Shown here: piece by piece, positions 1 through 7,842 of the stretch
How positions within the stretch are numbered: the first letter of the stretch is position 1
Layout: each line of letters opens with the position of its first letter
Assembly (NCBI GenBank): GCA_019240665.1
Contig: JAFAXZ010000242.1
Span: 1 to 32,621, forward strand
DNA from: Pseudonocardiales bacterium
Lineage (GTDB): Bacteria; Actinomycetota; Actinomycetes; Mycobacteriales; Pseudonocardiaceae
Direction of reading: 5' to 3'
Length of the DNA: 32,621 nucleotides
The notes under the pieces: generated by a model
Told to the model about the DNA's origin: nothing
Database searches by the model: none
Seen by the model: the letters and a program-made list of their open reading frames with translations, nothing else
Program-made: the position numbers and the translations under genes

Positions 1-215
1 ATCTGCTGTTCTCGTTCTTCATCGCGATGGCGATCGTGCTCGGCGCCGAGTTCAACAGCGCGATCGAAGAGATCTGGCCGGCTCACCCGACCCGGCGGGA
101 TCGCCGACGCGGGCGACGACGGACCATGGCACGCCTCGCGGCCGGTACCGTGCAGACCGCCTCGCGTGCCGCACCGTCCCCCGCCGACCCCCCCACGTCG
201 GCTTCTGGACGCTGA
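1..215 (+). CDS. YihY/BrkB family membrane protein, C-terminal fragment
   Basis: Only the C-terminal tail is inside the window; the reading frame is open from base 3 and stops at 213-215. The visible protein begins with a hydrophobic helix followed by VLGAEFNSAIEE, which resembles the last transmembrane helix of YihY/virulence-factor-BrkB inner-membrane proteins, where a GAE(F/L)N motif closes the helix. A basic, Ala/Pro-rich cytoplasmic tail follows. The ORF-track start at 27 is an internal methionine. In M. tuberculosis a YihY-type protein (Rv2707, from memory) lies just upstream of the DUF3039/DUF3099/sigB genes that also occur here, which supports the call. Transport function is unproven for the family. 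Confidence 0.6.
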   Translation, partial: LLFSFFIAMAIVLGAEFNSAIEEIWPAHPTRRDRRRGRRRTMARLAAGTVQTASRAAPSPADPPTSASGR

Positions 216-307
216 TCTTCTCTTACAGTCTTCAAAGATCGTCGCCGCATCGGCGAACCGCTTGGCCCAGGCACGCGAACCCTCATCAGCAGGTTGTGCT
301 CACCGGC

Positions 308-361
308 ATCCCGCGGGACACCCGCACCCGGGCAATCCCGCGGGACACCCGCACCCGCGCA
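308..361. repeat. 27-bp tandem duplication
   Basis: Two adjacent 27-bp units (308-334 and 335-361), each beginning atcccgcgggacacccgcac, differ at a single base. They lie in the leader just before the ribosome binding site of the ferritin-like gene. If translated in the long ORF they would encode a repeated NPAGHPHP-type sequence, but that ORF extension is unlikely to be real. Confidence 0.85.
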
Positions 362-381
362 ACAACCGAATAGGAGTGCCT

Positions 382-1278
382 ATGTCCTTCGACATTATGA
401 ACTACAGCGTTACCGCCCGCCGGGTAGTCGACGACGACGTCGATTACTCCGCCTTTGAACGCACACCGTTACCCGAGGCTGCGCTGAGGGCGTTGCAGTA
501 CATGTCCGACGTCGAGAGCCACACCATCTGCTACCTGCGGGATTTGCTGGTTACTCCGTCACACCAGGACCCCGAGATCACGACGTTCCTGACCATGTGG
601 GCCTACGAGGAGTTCTGGCACGGCGAGGTACTGGACAAGGTGCTGGCCGCGCATGGCCGGGCCGTGGGCCCCGATCGGATCCGCCACATCCGGCTTGCCC
701 AGGGTCGCAGTGACTGGTTGTCTCCGATTTACCAGGCGCTGGCGGCCAATCTGATTGGTGAAGACTTCATCGCGGTGCACATGACCTTTGGCGTGATCAA
801 CGAATGGTCCACCTACGCCGGCTATGGACGGTTGCTGGCCCAGACGGACCATCCCGAACTGACCAGGGTAGTCGGCCGCATCCAGCGGCAGGAGACCCGG
901 CACGTGGCCTTCTACGCCAGCCAGGCGCGGGAGCGGCTGGAGCGCTCGCGCACCGCCCGGCTCCTGACCCGGTTTGTCCTCAGGGCGGCGTGGACCCCGG
1001 TAGGGTCAGGGATCATGCCGGCTGCGGAGACAGCGTTTCTGTTGCGCTACCTGATGGGCGGCGCGGAGGGTGCCCGAATGATCAGGCAGATCGACGACAA
1101 GATCGACCGGCTACCCGGTCTGGCTGACATGCATCTGGTCAGCCGCGCCGCTGCTCGCTACGGGGTGGGGCCCGATGCCGCCGGGCGTAGCACAGGTCCG
1201 GTCCAGCGAGCCGGGTCCATGCTGTGGTCCCTGCTGCGCTCTGGCGTCGCTCAGCCGCTAAGTGACCCTGAGTGGTAA
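382..1278 (+). CDS. ferritin-like diiron domain protein
   Basis: This 298-residue protein is predicted to be a soluble four-helix-bundle protein with a carboxylate-bridged diiron site. Visible metal-ligand candidates are E45 in the first helix, an ExxH pair in YEEFWHGE (E77/H80), E127 or E141 in the third helix, and a second ExxH pair in QETRHVAF (E171/H174). The spacing resembles AurF-like oxygenases and acyl-ACP-desaturase-like proteins, so oxygen activation is plausible, but the substrate is unknown. I chose ATG 382 because a taggag ribosome binding site precedes it; the ORF-track start at 166 would add a low-complexity stretch made of the tandem repeat. The 3' end overlaps the convergent larE by 28 bp. 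Confidence 0.75.
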   Translation: MSFDIMNYSVTARRVVDDDVDYSAFERTPLPEAALRALQYMSDVESHTICYLRDLLVTPSHQDPEITTFLTMWAYEEFWHGEVLDKVLAAHGRAVGPDRIRHIRLAQGRSDWLSPIYQALAANLIGEDFIAVHMTFGVINEWSTYAGYGRLLAQTDHPELTRVVGRIQRQETRHVAFYASQARERLERSRTARLLTRFVLRAAWTPVGSGIMPAAETAFLLRYLMGGAEGARMIRQIDDKIDRLPGLADMHLVSRAAARYGVGPDAAGRSTGPVQRAGSMLWSLLRSGVAQPLSDPEW

Positions 1279-2087
1279 CGCGCCAAGTCCCCCCTCCCGC
1301 CGAGACCCGCTTCCGCGACTCGCGCCAGCAGCCCCGCCCGTGCCTGGAGAGAAACACCGTCCAAAGCGACCTGGTCGAGCTCTACCCGGAATCCTGCGTG
1401 ACCCAGCAGCCGGACCCGCAGGTCGCGCACCGGAACCTGGTGGTCGGCAAGGTATTCGCTGGCGGCCAACTCGGCCCGCTCGACCACCGCCAGCGCCTCG
1501 ACAGTCACCGGTACCCCGACTGCGATCCGGGAGGCCAGGCACGGGGTGCTCGGCTTGTCCCGCACCGTCAGATTCCAGTGCGCCGCCAGCAAGCGCACGA
1601 TCTCCTTGGTAGCGCCCGCCTCAGCCAGCGGCTCGCATACCCCGAGCTCAACCGCTGCTCGCAGTCCCGGGCGGTGCGAGGCGCGACGGTCATCGAGATG
1701 GGTGCCGGTAGCAACGTGGGCAAATCCGCGCCGCTGGGCGAGACCGCGCACCGCGGCGAGCACAGTCCGTTTGCAGAAGTAGCAGCGATCGCCGGCATTG
1801 GCCCGGTAGCCCGGGTCGATGTGCTCATCGGTGCGCAGCACTACCAGTTCCGCCCCGATCTGCCCGGCGACGCGCTGAGCACCCGCGAGCTCGGCGCGTG
1901 CCAGGCTGGGCGAGTCGGCGATAGCGGCCAGCACGGCATCGGCGCCGAGCGCCCGGACGGCCGCAGCCAACACCACGGCGGAGTCGACCCCGCCCGAAAA
2001 GGCCACCACCAACCCCTCCAGCCGTCCCAGCCGGTCGAGCAAAGTCGCCGCAGCATAGGTGGTGCTGACGAAATCCGCACTGTGCAT
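1251..2087 (-). CDS. larE: LarE, ATP-dependent sacrificial sulfur transferase for the nickel-pincer cofactor
   Basis: LarE adenylates pyridinium-3,5-biscarboxylate mononucleotide and donates sulfur during synthesis of the nickel-pincer nucleotide used by LarA enzymes. The 278-residue protein has the PP-loop SGGVDS at residues 31-36, a RCYFCK pair (C102, C105), and C183 in TPCLASRI. By position C183 corresponds to the sacrificial Cys176 of the Lactiplantibacillus plantarum enzyme. The length fits the family (about 270-280). The start at 2087 (or 2105) is preferred because the longer ORF to 2279 would run through the start region of the divergent larB. The gene is transcribed away from larB-larC and its end overlaps the ferritin-like gene tail-to-tail. 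Confidence 0.92.
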   Translation of the reverse strand: MHSADFVSTTYAAATLLDRLGRLEGLVVAFSGGVDSAVVLAAAVRALGADAVLAAIADSPSLARAELAGAQRVAGQIGAELVVLRTDEHIDPGYRANAGDRCYFCKRTVLAAVRGLAQRRGFAHVATGTHLDDRRASHRPGLRAAVELGVCEPLAEAGATKEIVRLLAAHWNLTVRDKPSTPCLASRIAVGVPVTVEALAVVERAELAASEYLADHQVPVRDLRVRLLGHAGFRVELDQVALDGVSLQARAGLLARVAEAGLGGRGDLARYHSGSLSG

Positions 2088-2144
2088 GGTCGACGATTCT
2101 CGCATGTCCAGGGCGGCGCCGGATCGCGTGAGATAGTCGGCGCC

Positions 2145-2906
2145 GTGGTCGACTCTGCACCGCAGCCACCGCAGGACCCCAGGTTGAATCTTGGGCAGGA
2201 GCCCGCCGGCGCAGCCGGAACCGGTGATCGGATCGGCGAAGTAGGCGGTATCGCCCGCCTGGATCTGGACCGTAGGCAACGCACCGCCGTGCCCGAGGTC
2301 GTCTTCGCCGACGGCAAGACTGAGGAGCAGACGCTGGGGTTGCTGGCCGCACAGCGGCGCAGCGAACCCGAGTTCCCCGCGCTGGCCACCCGGTGTCCCG
2401 ACGGCGTGCTGCGCCGGGCGCCGAGCGCTTTCCCAGCCGAGCCGGTCGTGGCCGACCTGGTCGGGCGGACCGTGATCGTTGGTGCCCTACCCCCAACCCG
2501 CGGGTTCGTTGCAGTGCTCACTGGAGGCACCTCAGACCTGCCGGTTGCGCGCGAGGCGATCGCCACCCTGCAAGCGCTCGGTGCCGGCCACCGGTTAATC
2601 GCCGATGTCGGAGTCGCGGGGCTGCACCGGTTACTTCTCTACCTCGACGAGCTGTCCGCGGCCGACTGCGTGATCGCCATCGCCGGAATGGAGGGCACCC
2701 TGCCTGGGGTGGTGACCGGACTGATCCGAGCGCCCGTGGTCGGTGTACCCACCAGTGTGGGCTACGGGGTGAGCGCAGGCGGGTACGTTGCCGCCGCGAC
2801 GATGCTCGCCTCCTGCGCGCCTGGGCTGTCTGTGGTCAACATCGACAACGGGTTCGGTGCTGCGGCCCACGCCGTCAAGATCGTCGCGCGGGTGCACGGT
2901 GGCTGA
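2145..2906 (+). CDS. larB: LarB, pyridinium-3,5-biscarboxylic acid mononucleotide synthase
   Basis: LarB carboxylates and hydrolyses nicotinic acid adenine dinucleotide, the first step of nickel-pincer nucleotide synthesis. The protein (about 253 residues) contains ARLDLDRRQRTAVPEVVF and DGKTEEQ, typical of the LarB N-terminal region. A PurE-like C-terminal half follows, with LTGGTSDLPVAREA, GVAGLHRLL and GVPTSVGYGVSAGG. The computed ORF from 1272 is artificially long because that strand is open opposite larE. I placed the start at GTG 2145, giving a normal family length; TTG 2184, which has an agga motif upstream, is an alternative. The stop overlaps the larC start by 8 bp, indicating translational coupling. 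Confidence 0.88.
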   Translation: MVDSAPQPPQDPRLNLGQEPAGAAGTGDRIGEVGGIARLDLDRRQRTAVPEVVFADGKTEEQTLGLLAAQRRSEPEFPALATRCPDGVLRRAPSAFPAEPVVADLVGRTVIVGALPPTRGFVAVLTGGTSDLPVAREAIATLQALGAGHRLIADVGVAGLHRLLLYLDELSAADCVIAIAGMEGTLPGVVTGLIRAPVVGVPTSVGYGVSAGGYVAAATMLASCAPGLSVVNIDNGFGAAAHAVKIVARVHGG

Positions 2907-4155
2907 GCTGAGAGCGGCGTATCTGGACTGCACCGCGGGTGTGGCCGGTGACATGCTGCTCGGCGCGTTACTTGACGCCGGTGCTGACCTTGCTGTGGTG
3001 CGCACCGCAGTCCGCTCGTTAGGGGTGCCCGGCCTGGACGTCGAGGCCGAGCAGACCCGGCGCTGCGGACTGCGCTGTACCCGAGCCGTCGTCATCACCC
3101 CGGCCGCCGACCAACCCACCCGGGGGCTGGCCGAAGTGCTGGCCGCCATCGCGGCCGCCCGACTGAGCGCAGCAGCTACCCGCGTAGCCGCCGGCACCTT
3201 CCAGCTACTCGCCGATGCGGAGGCTGCGGTGCACGGCATCCCCACCGAACTGGTGCAGTTCCATGAGGTGGGGGCCGCCGACGCGCTGGCCGACGTGGTT
3301 GGCACCGCGGTCGCGGCTGAGCAGCTCGGCTTGCTCGCTGACGACGCGCTGCTGACTTGCTCGGCACTGGCAGCCGGCAGTGGCAGCGCACGCGGCGCGC
3401 ACGGCACGATCCCGATCCCGGCACCTGCCGTGCTGCAGATCGTGGCCGACCATGGTCTGTCGCTGACCGGGGGGAACCTAGCCGGGGAGCGCACCACGCC
3501 CACTGGGGCGGCCCTGATCGCGGCTCTGGCCACGCCCGGCTCGCTGCCACCGATGATGGTCGACGCGGTGGGCAGCGGCGCCGGACACAGGGACAACCCG
3601 GAGCGACCCAACATCACCCGGTTGGTGATTGGCTGCCGTACCGAGTCTGGGGCCGTGCCAGGCCCGGGCCCTGCGGAGCCGGTCACCGTGGTGGAGACCA
3701 CCGTCGATGATCTCGATCCCGAGCTGTGGCCCGGAGTGCTGCTCGCCGTTCGGGCAGCCGGAGCGTGGGACTGCTGGACCACCGCCACCGTCGGTCGACA
3801 CGGCAGGCCTGGGCAGGTGCTCACCGCACTGTGCACCGAGCAGGTCCGTCCAGCGGTGGTGGACGCGTTGTTCCGGCACAGCACCACGCTCGGCGTGCGG
3901 TGGGCGCTCTGGCAGCGCACTACGCTGCCGCGGATCACCGTGCCAGTGCCGGTGGGGCCGCCGGGGGCCGAGCAGGAGATCACCGTCAAGGTCGCCGCCG
4001 GACCGGGAGGACAGCAGACTGCCAAGCCTGAACTCGCCGACGCCGAGCGGGTCGCGCAGGCACTAGGATGGCCGGTTCGCCGGGTGTGCGAGGCCGCCCT
4101 GTCGGCCTACCACCGCGACCATCCGGCTGGCGCGCTCGCGCCACAAGGAAATTAG
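2899..4155 (+). CDS. larC: LarC, nickel insertion protein (CTP-dependent cyclometallase)
   Basis: LarC inserts nickel into the dithiolated pyridinium nucleotide, completing the nickel-pincer cofactor. The 418-residue protein starts with the LarC signature YLDCTAGVAGDMLLGALLDAG and continues through VQFHEVGAADALADVVG. Its C-terminal half carries VVETTVDDLDPELWPGV and a KVA/KPE segment typical of the LarC2 portion. In L. plantarum the two halves are joined by programmed frameshifting; here they form one uninterrupted frame. GTG 2899 overlaps the end of larB. The next gene begins about 35 bp after the stop, so larB-larC probably continue into the downstream reductase operon. Confidence 0.92.
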   Translation: MAELRAAYLDCTAGVAGDMLLGALLDAGADLAVVRTAVRSLGVPGLDVEAEQTRRCGLRCTRAVVITPAADQPTRGLAEVLAAIAAARLSAAATRVAAGTFQLLADAEAAVHGIPTELVQFHEVGAADALADVVGTAVAAEQLGLLADDALLTCSALAAGSGSARGAHGTIPIPAPAVLQIVADHGLSLTGGNLAGERTTPTGAALIAALATPGSLPPMMVDAVGSGAGHRDNPERPNITRLVIGCRTESGAVPGPGPAEPVTVVETTVDDLDPELWPGVLLAVRAAGAWDCWTTATVGRHGRPGQVLTALCTEQVRPAVVDALFRHSTTLGVRWALWQRTTLPRITVPVPVGPPGAEQEITVKVAAGPGGQQTAKPELADAERVAQALGWPVRRVCEAALSAYHRDHPAGALAPQGN

Positions 4156-4190
4156 CCTGATTCGGCGTGGCGCAGCCTCGGGAGGAGCAC

Positions 4191-6551
4191 ATGAGCACCG
4201 CGAGACCTGCTCGTCCGGTGTCCTGCGAGGAGCTCGCCGGGTCCCACGTGCTGCTCACCGGCGCCACGGGGTTCCTGGGCCAGGCGACTTTGGAGCGGTT
4301 ACTGGCCAGCTACCCGGACACCCATGTCTCGGTGCTGATCCGGCCCCGTGGCGAGCGCGGCGCGGCCGACCGGCTCAGCACATTGCTCCGCAAGAATGTG
4401 TTCCGCCCATTGAGTGAGCGCCTCGGCGCGGACGAACTGGTGCGGGTGGTGCGCGAGCGGGTTACGGTCATCGAGGGCGACCTCGGCTCGGTCGCCCTAC
4501 CCGCCGACCTCGACGTCGTGATCCATGGTGCCTCGACAGTGTCCTTCGATCCCCCGGTTGACGAGGCATTCCGCACCAACGTCTCGGGCGTGGCGACCCT
4601 GTACGAAGCACTCGCCGGCTCGCCGCATGTGGTGCACGTTTCTACTGCCTACGTCGCGGGCACCCGTAAGGGCGTCGTCGCTGAGGCAGCACTGGACCAC
4701 GACGTGGACTGGCAGCTCGAGCTGGAGATGGCGTTGGCCGCCCGGGCCGATGTGGAGCGAGACTCCCGGCGACCGGAGGTACTTCGCCGCGCGCTGGCGC
4801 AAGCGGACGAGCAACACGCCAAAGCTGGACCCCAGTCCACCGCCGCCGCCGCCGAACGGTTACGCACGAAGTGGGTCACCCGCCGGCTGGTGGACTATGG
4901 TCGCACCCGGGCCCGGAGCCTGGGCTGGCCAGACGTCTACACGCTGACCAAGGCGCTGGGTGAGCGGGTCGCCGAACAGCGGTGGGCGCACACCGGCCGA
5001 CCGCTGTCGGTGGTCCGGCCCGCCATCGTGGAGAGTGCGCTGCGACACCCGTACCCCGGGTGGATCGACGGCTTCAAGATGGCCGACCCGCTGATCATCG
5101 CTTACGGCCGAGGGGTGCTGCGCGAATTCCCTGGGCTACCCGATTCCGTGCTCGACGTGATCCCGGTCGATCTGGTGATCAACGCCATCCTCGCGGCCGC
5201 CGCCCGGCCGCCCGCCACTGGACCGGCATACTTGCACGTCAGCTCCGGGGCCAGTAACCCGTTGACCTTTCAAAACATGTACGTGCTGTGCCGGGAGTAC
5301 TTCGACAACCACCCCATGCCTGACGGTGATCGCGGCCACGTCGAGCCACCGACTTGGCGGTTCCCCGGCAGCCAGCAGGTAGAGCTGACGCTGCACGCCG
5401 GGGAACGGGTCACTGCGCTAGCCGAGCGGGTACTGCTGCGACTACCACCATCGAAGCGGTCCCAGGATTGGCTGACCAGCCTGGGCCGCCAGCAGCAGGA
5501 CTTAGGGCAACTGCGGGAATACGCCGACCTCTACGGCGTCTACACCCGCGCCGAGGTGATCTACGACGACACTCGGCTGCGGGAGCTGCACGCCGCGTTG
5601 CCAGCCCAGCGAGCCACCGAGCACGGTTTCGACCCCACCGTCATCGATTGGCGGGCCTACCTGCAGGATGTGCACTGCCCATCGATCACAGCCACGGTCC
5701 GCCGAGCCGGGCAGCGGCGGGGACGTTCCACCGCCGGCCATCGCGGGTCCCCGTCGCAGTCGACGTCGATATCGTCTCTGTCGCTGCCCGAACGCACCGA
5801 CGTGGCTGCGGTGTTCGACCTGGAGGGCACCATCGTGAACTCCAACGTCGTCGAGTCCTACCTGTGGGCTCGATTGGCGACAATGCCCCGTTCCGGCTGG
5901 CTACGCGAGCTGGCCGATCTGGCCCGCTGCGCCCCCCGATACCTTTACGCCGAGCGCCGTGACCGCGGTGAACTGTTGCGCGCCTTTCTCCGCCGCTACG
6001 CCGGCGTGCGGGCCGACGCGCTGCGGGCCCTGGTCACCGAGGTGCTCGGCGACGTGCTGCTGCACCGCGTGATGCCCGAGGCCACCCGGCAGATCCGTCG
6101 CCACCGCGCAGCCGGGCACCGAACCGTACTCATCACCGGTGCCGTAGACCTGCATGTGGAGCCGTTGTCAGTACTGTTCGACGAGGTGGTGGCCAGCCGG
6201 ATGCACGTGAAAGACGGCGTGCTGACCGGATTTCTCGAAGCCCCGCCACTGGTCGACGAGGCACGCGCGGCGTGGCTGCGACAGTACGCTCAAGGCCACG
6301 GCCTGCACTTGGACCGCTCCTATGCCTACGCTGACAGCTATTCCGACCGCCCGCTGCTGGAGGCCGTCGGGCATCCGCATGCGGTCAACCCGGACTCCCA
6401 GCTTTTCCGGCACGCCCGGCGCCGCCGCTGGGTGGTGCACCGCTGGGGGGAGCACACCGGCGGGCTGCTCGAGGTGCTGCTAGACGTCACCCGAGCCGAT
6501 GTCAGGATCGATGTCCGGCCAGATCACGGTACGCGAGGAGTACCACGGTGA
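4191..6551 (+). CDS. fatty acyl-CoA reductase (SDR) fused to a HAD-IB hydrolase domain
   Basis: The 786-residue fusion starts with an extended NAD(P)-binding SDR domain: TGATGFLGQ near residue 24, HVSTAYVAG, and a YTLTK catalytic pair (Y250/K254). Around residues 300-360 are DVIPVDLVINAIL and HVSSG. This is the layout of fatty acyl-CoA reductases (NAD_binding_4), which reduce acyl-CoA to aldehyde or alcohol. A Ser/Arg-rich linker leads to a HAD-IB domain from about residue 535, with motif I FDLEGT, VLITGA and a late YADSYSDRPLL. Motif I reads D543-L-E545 instead of the usual DxD. I chose ATG 4191 because ggaggag lies just upstream; GTG 4167 is less likely. The stop overlaps the next start as GTGA. 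Confidence 0.85.
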   Translation: MSTARPARPVSCEELAGSHVLLTGATGFLGQATLERLLASYPDTHVSVLIRPRGERGAADRLSTLLRKNVFRPLSERLGADELVRVVRERVTVIEGDLGSVALPADLDVVIHGASTVSFDPPVDEAFRTNVSGVATLYEALAGSPHVVHVSTAYVAGTRKGVVAEAALDHDVDWQLELEMALAARADVERDSRRPEVLRRALAQADEQHAKAGPQSTAAAAERLRTKWVTRRLVDYGRTRARSLGWPDVYTLTKALGERVAEQRWAHTGRPLSVVRPAIVESALRHPYPGWIDGFKMADPLIIAYGRGVLREFPGLPDSVLDVIPVDLVINAILAAAARPPATGPAYLHVSSGASNPLTFQNMYVLCREYFDNHPMPDGDRGHVEPPTWRFPGSQQVELTLHAGERVTALAERVLLRLPPSKRSQDWLTSLGRQQQDLGQLREYADLYGVYTRAEVIYDDTRLRELHAALPAQRATEHGFDPTVIDWRAYLQDVHCPSITATVRRAGQRRGRSTAGHRGSPSQSTSISSLSLPERTDVAAVFDLEGTIVNSNVVESYLWARLATMPRSGWLRELADLARCAPRYLYAERRDRGELLRAFLRRYAGVRADALRALVTEVLGDVLLHRVMPEATRQIRRHRAAGHRTVLITGAVDLHVEPLSVLFDEVVASRMHVKDGVLTGFLEAPPLVDEARAAWLRQYAQGHGLHLDRSYAYADSYSDRPLLEAVGHPHAVNPDSQLFRHARRRRWVVHRWGEHTGGLLEVLLDVTRADVRIDVRPDHGTRGVPR

Positions 6552-7774
6552 GCCTGGCGCTGCAGTATCACCGCTCCGTTGGGCGCTACTTCGCCGCTCG
6601 CGCGGTCAGTGGCACCCGCGCGGGAGGGCGGCTGGCAGGGGCTCTGGCCAGCAATGTGGCGCCGCTACGGCTGGTTGAGCAGGCCGACCCCGTCCCAGCC
6701 GACGAGTCCTGGATTCGGGTCGAGCCGGTGCTGTCCGGGATCTGCGGCTCCGATCTCGGCCTGCTCACCGGCCGTTCCTCGCCCTACCTCGGGCCATTGA
6801 CCTCGATGCCCTTCGTCCCCGGCCACGAGGTGCTCGGGCGCACCCTCGATGAGCTGCCTGGGCTGCCGCGGGGTAGTCGGGTGGTGATCGACCCGGTGCT
6901 GCGGTGTGCGGCGCGCGGCCTGCCGGCCTGTCCGGCTTGCATCGCCGGGCATACCAGCCGCTGCGGCCACATCACCAGTGGAGCGCTGGCTGCTGGGCTG
7001 CAGACTGGATTCTGCGCTGACACCGGGGGCGGCTGGAGCCGCCGCATGGTCGCACACGCCAGCCAGCTGCACCTGGTGCCGGACCCGCTGTCCGACGAAA
7101 TCGCGATACTTGTGGAGCCGTTGGCCTGCGCGGTACACGCGGTGCGCCGGGTACCGATCAGTCCGGGCGCGTCGGTGCTCGTGATCGGCGCGGGCACAGT
7201 GGGTCTGCTTACCCTGCTCGCGCTGCGCAAGCTCACCGCGGCAGGCGAAGTGTACGTGATCGCCAAGCACGCCCACCAAGCCGACCGGGCCCGCGAGCTG
7301 GGCGCCACCCAGATTATCGGCATCGACAGCACCGCCAGGACGCTGCGCCGCAGCACCGGAGCCCTGCTGGTCGAGCCCGAGCTCGGCGAGAGCTATCTGC
7401 TCGGCGGAATGGACCTGGCCTTCGAGTGCACCGGAGGCGCGGCGGGTCTGAACACCGCGCTGAGGTCGCTGCAGGCCGGGGGCACGGTGGTCGCATCGGG
7501 GATGCCGTCAGGCGGGGTGGACCTCACCCCGCTGTGGTACCGCGAGCTGCTCCTGGTCGGGGCTTATGCCTCAGCAGTAGGCGCCTGCGCGGTAGGGGAA
7601 GAGCCCAGTCGGGGTGATTTCCCAGAGGCCATCGCGCTGGCGGGGTCGGCGCCGTTGAACGGCTACGTTGACACGAAATATCCGCTGGAACAGTGGCGTG
7701 ACGCGCTCGATCACGCTGCCGCGGCCGGCCGGCTGGGCACCATCAAGGTCGTCTTCGCCCCCGGCCGAAGTTAA
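6548..7774 (+). CDS. zinc-dependent alcohol dehydrogenase (MDR family)
   Basis: This 408-residue medium-chain dehydrogenase/reductase should interconvert an alcohol and a carbonyl using NAD(P). Visible features are the catalytic-zinc segment GICGSD (C66), GHE (H93/E94), four structural-zinc cysteines (C120, C128, C131, C139), and the Rossmann motif VIGAGTVGLL near residue 215. GTG 6548 has gaggag upstream and overlaps the stop of the acyl-CoA reductase fusion by 4 bp, so the two are translationally coupled. Aldehyde or alcohol products of the reductase, or the hydroxy acid handled by the LarA homologue, are candidate substrates; this is inference from context only. Confidence 0.85.
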   Translation: MSLALQYHRSVGRYFAARAVSGTRAGGRLAGALASNVAPLRLVEQADPVPADESWIRVEPVLSGICGSDLGLLTGRSSPYLGPLTSMPFVPGHEVLGRTLDELPGLPRGSRVVIDPVLRCAARGLPACPACIAGHTSRCGHITSGALAAGLQTGFCADTGGGWSRRMVAHASQLHLVPDPLSDEIAILVEPLACAVHAVRRVPISPGASVLVIGAGTVGLLTLLALRKLTAAGEVYVIAKHAHQADRARELGATQIIGIDSTARTLRRSTGALLVEPELGESYLLGGMDLAFECTGGAAGLNTALRSLQAGGTVVASGMPSGGVDLTPLWYRELLLVGAYASAVGACAVGEEPSRGDFPEAIALAGSAPLNGYVDTKYPLEQWRDALDHAAAAGRLGTIKVVFAPGRS

Positions 7775-7832
7775 GAGGCAGTCGAGTTAAAGGCAAGCGC
7801 AGCGCCAAGAGTGAGCGCCAAGAGTTAAGGGC
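7769..7832. repeat. short direct repeats in the ADH-larA intergenic gap
   Basis: A motif of the form agttaa(g)aggca occurs three times (starting near 7769, 7786 and 7823), the first copy containing the ADH stop codon. Between the last two, agcgccaagagt is tandemly repeated with a 13-bp period (7801 and 7814). The pattern suggests replication slippage. I see no hairpin or protein site in it. Confidence 0.6.
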
Positions 7833-7842
7833 AGGAGAGAGC

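Noticed and set aside
308-361. CRISPR-like repeat
   Set aside because: Only two adjacent copies without spacers and no cas genes; it is a simple tandem duplication.
1272-2144. N-terminal 291 codons of the 544-aa plus-strand ORF upstream of LarB
   Set aside because: They lie opposite larE, have no recognisable fold, and the LarB family length is met from 2145.
2899-4155. Programmed frameshift within larC as in Lactiplantibacillus
   Set aside because: The frame is continuous from start to stop through both LarC halves, so no frameshift is needed.
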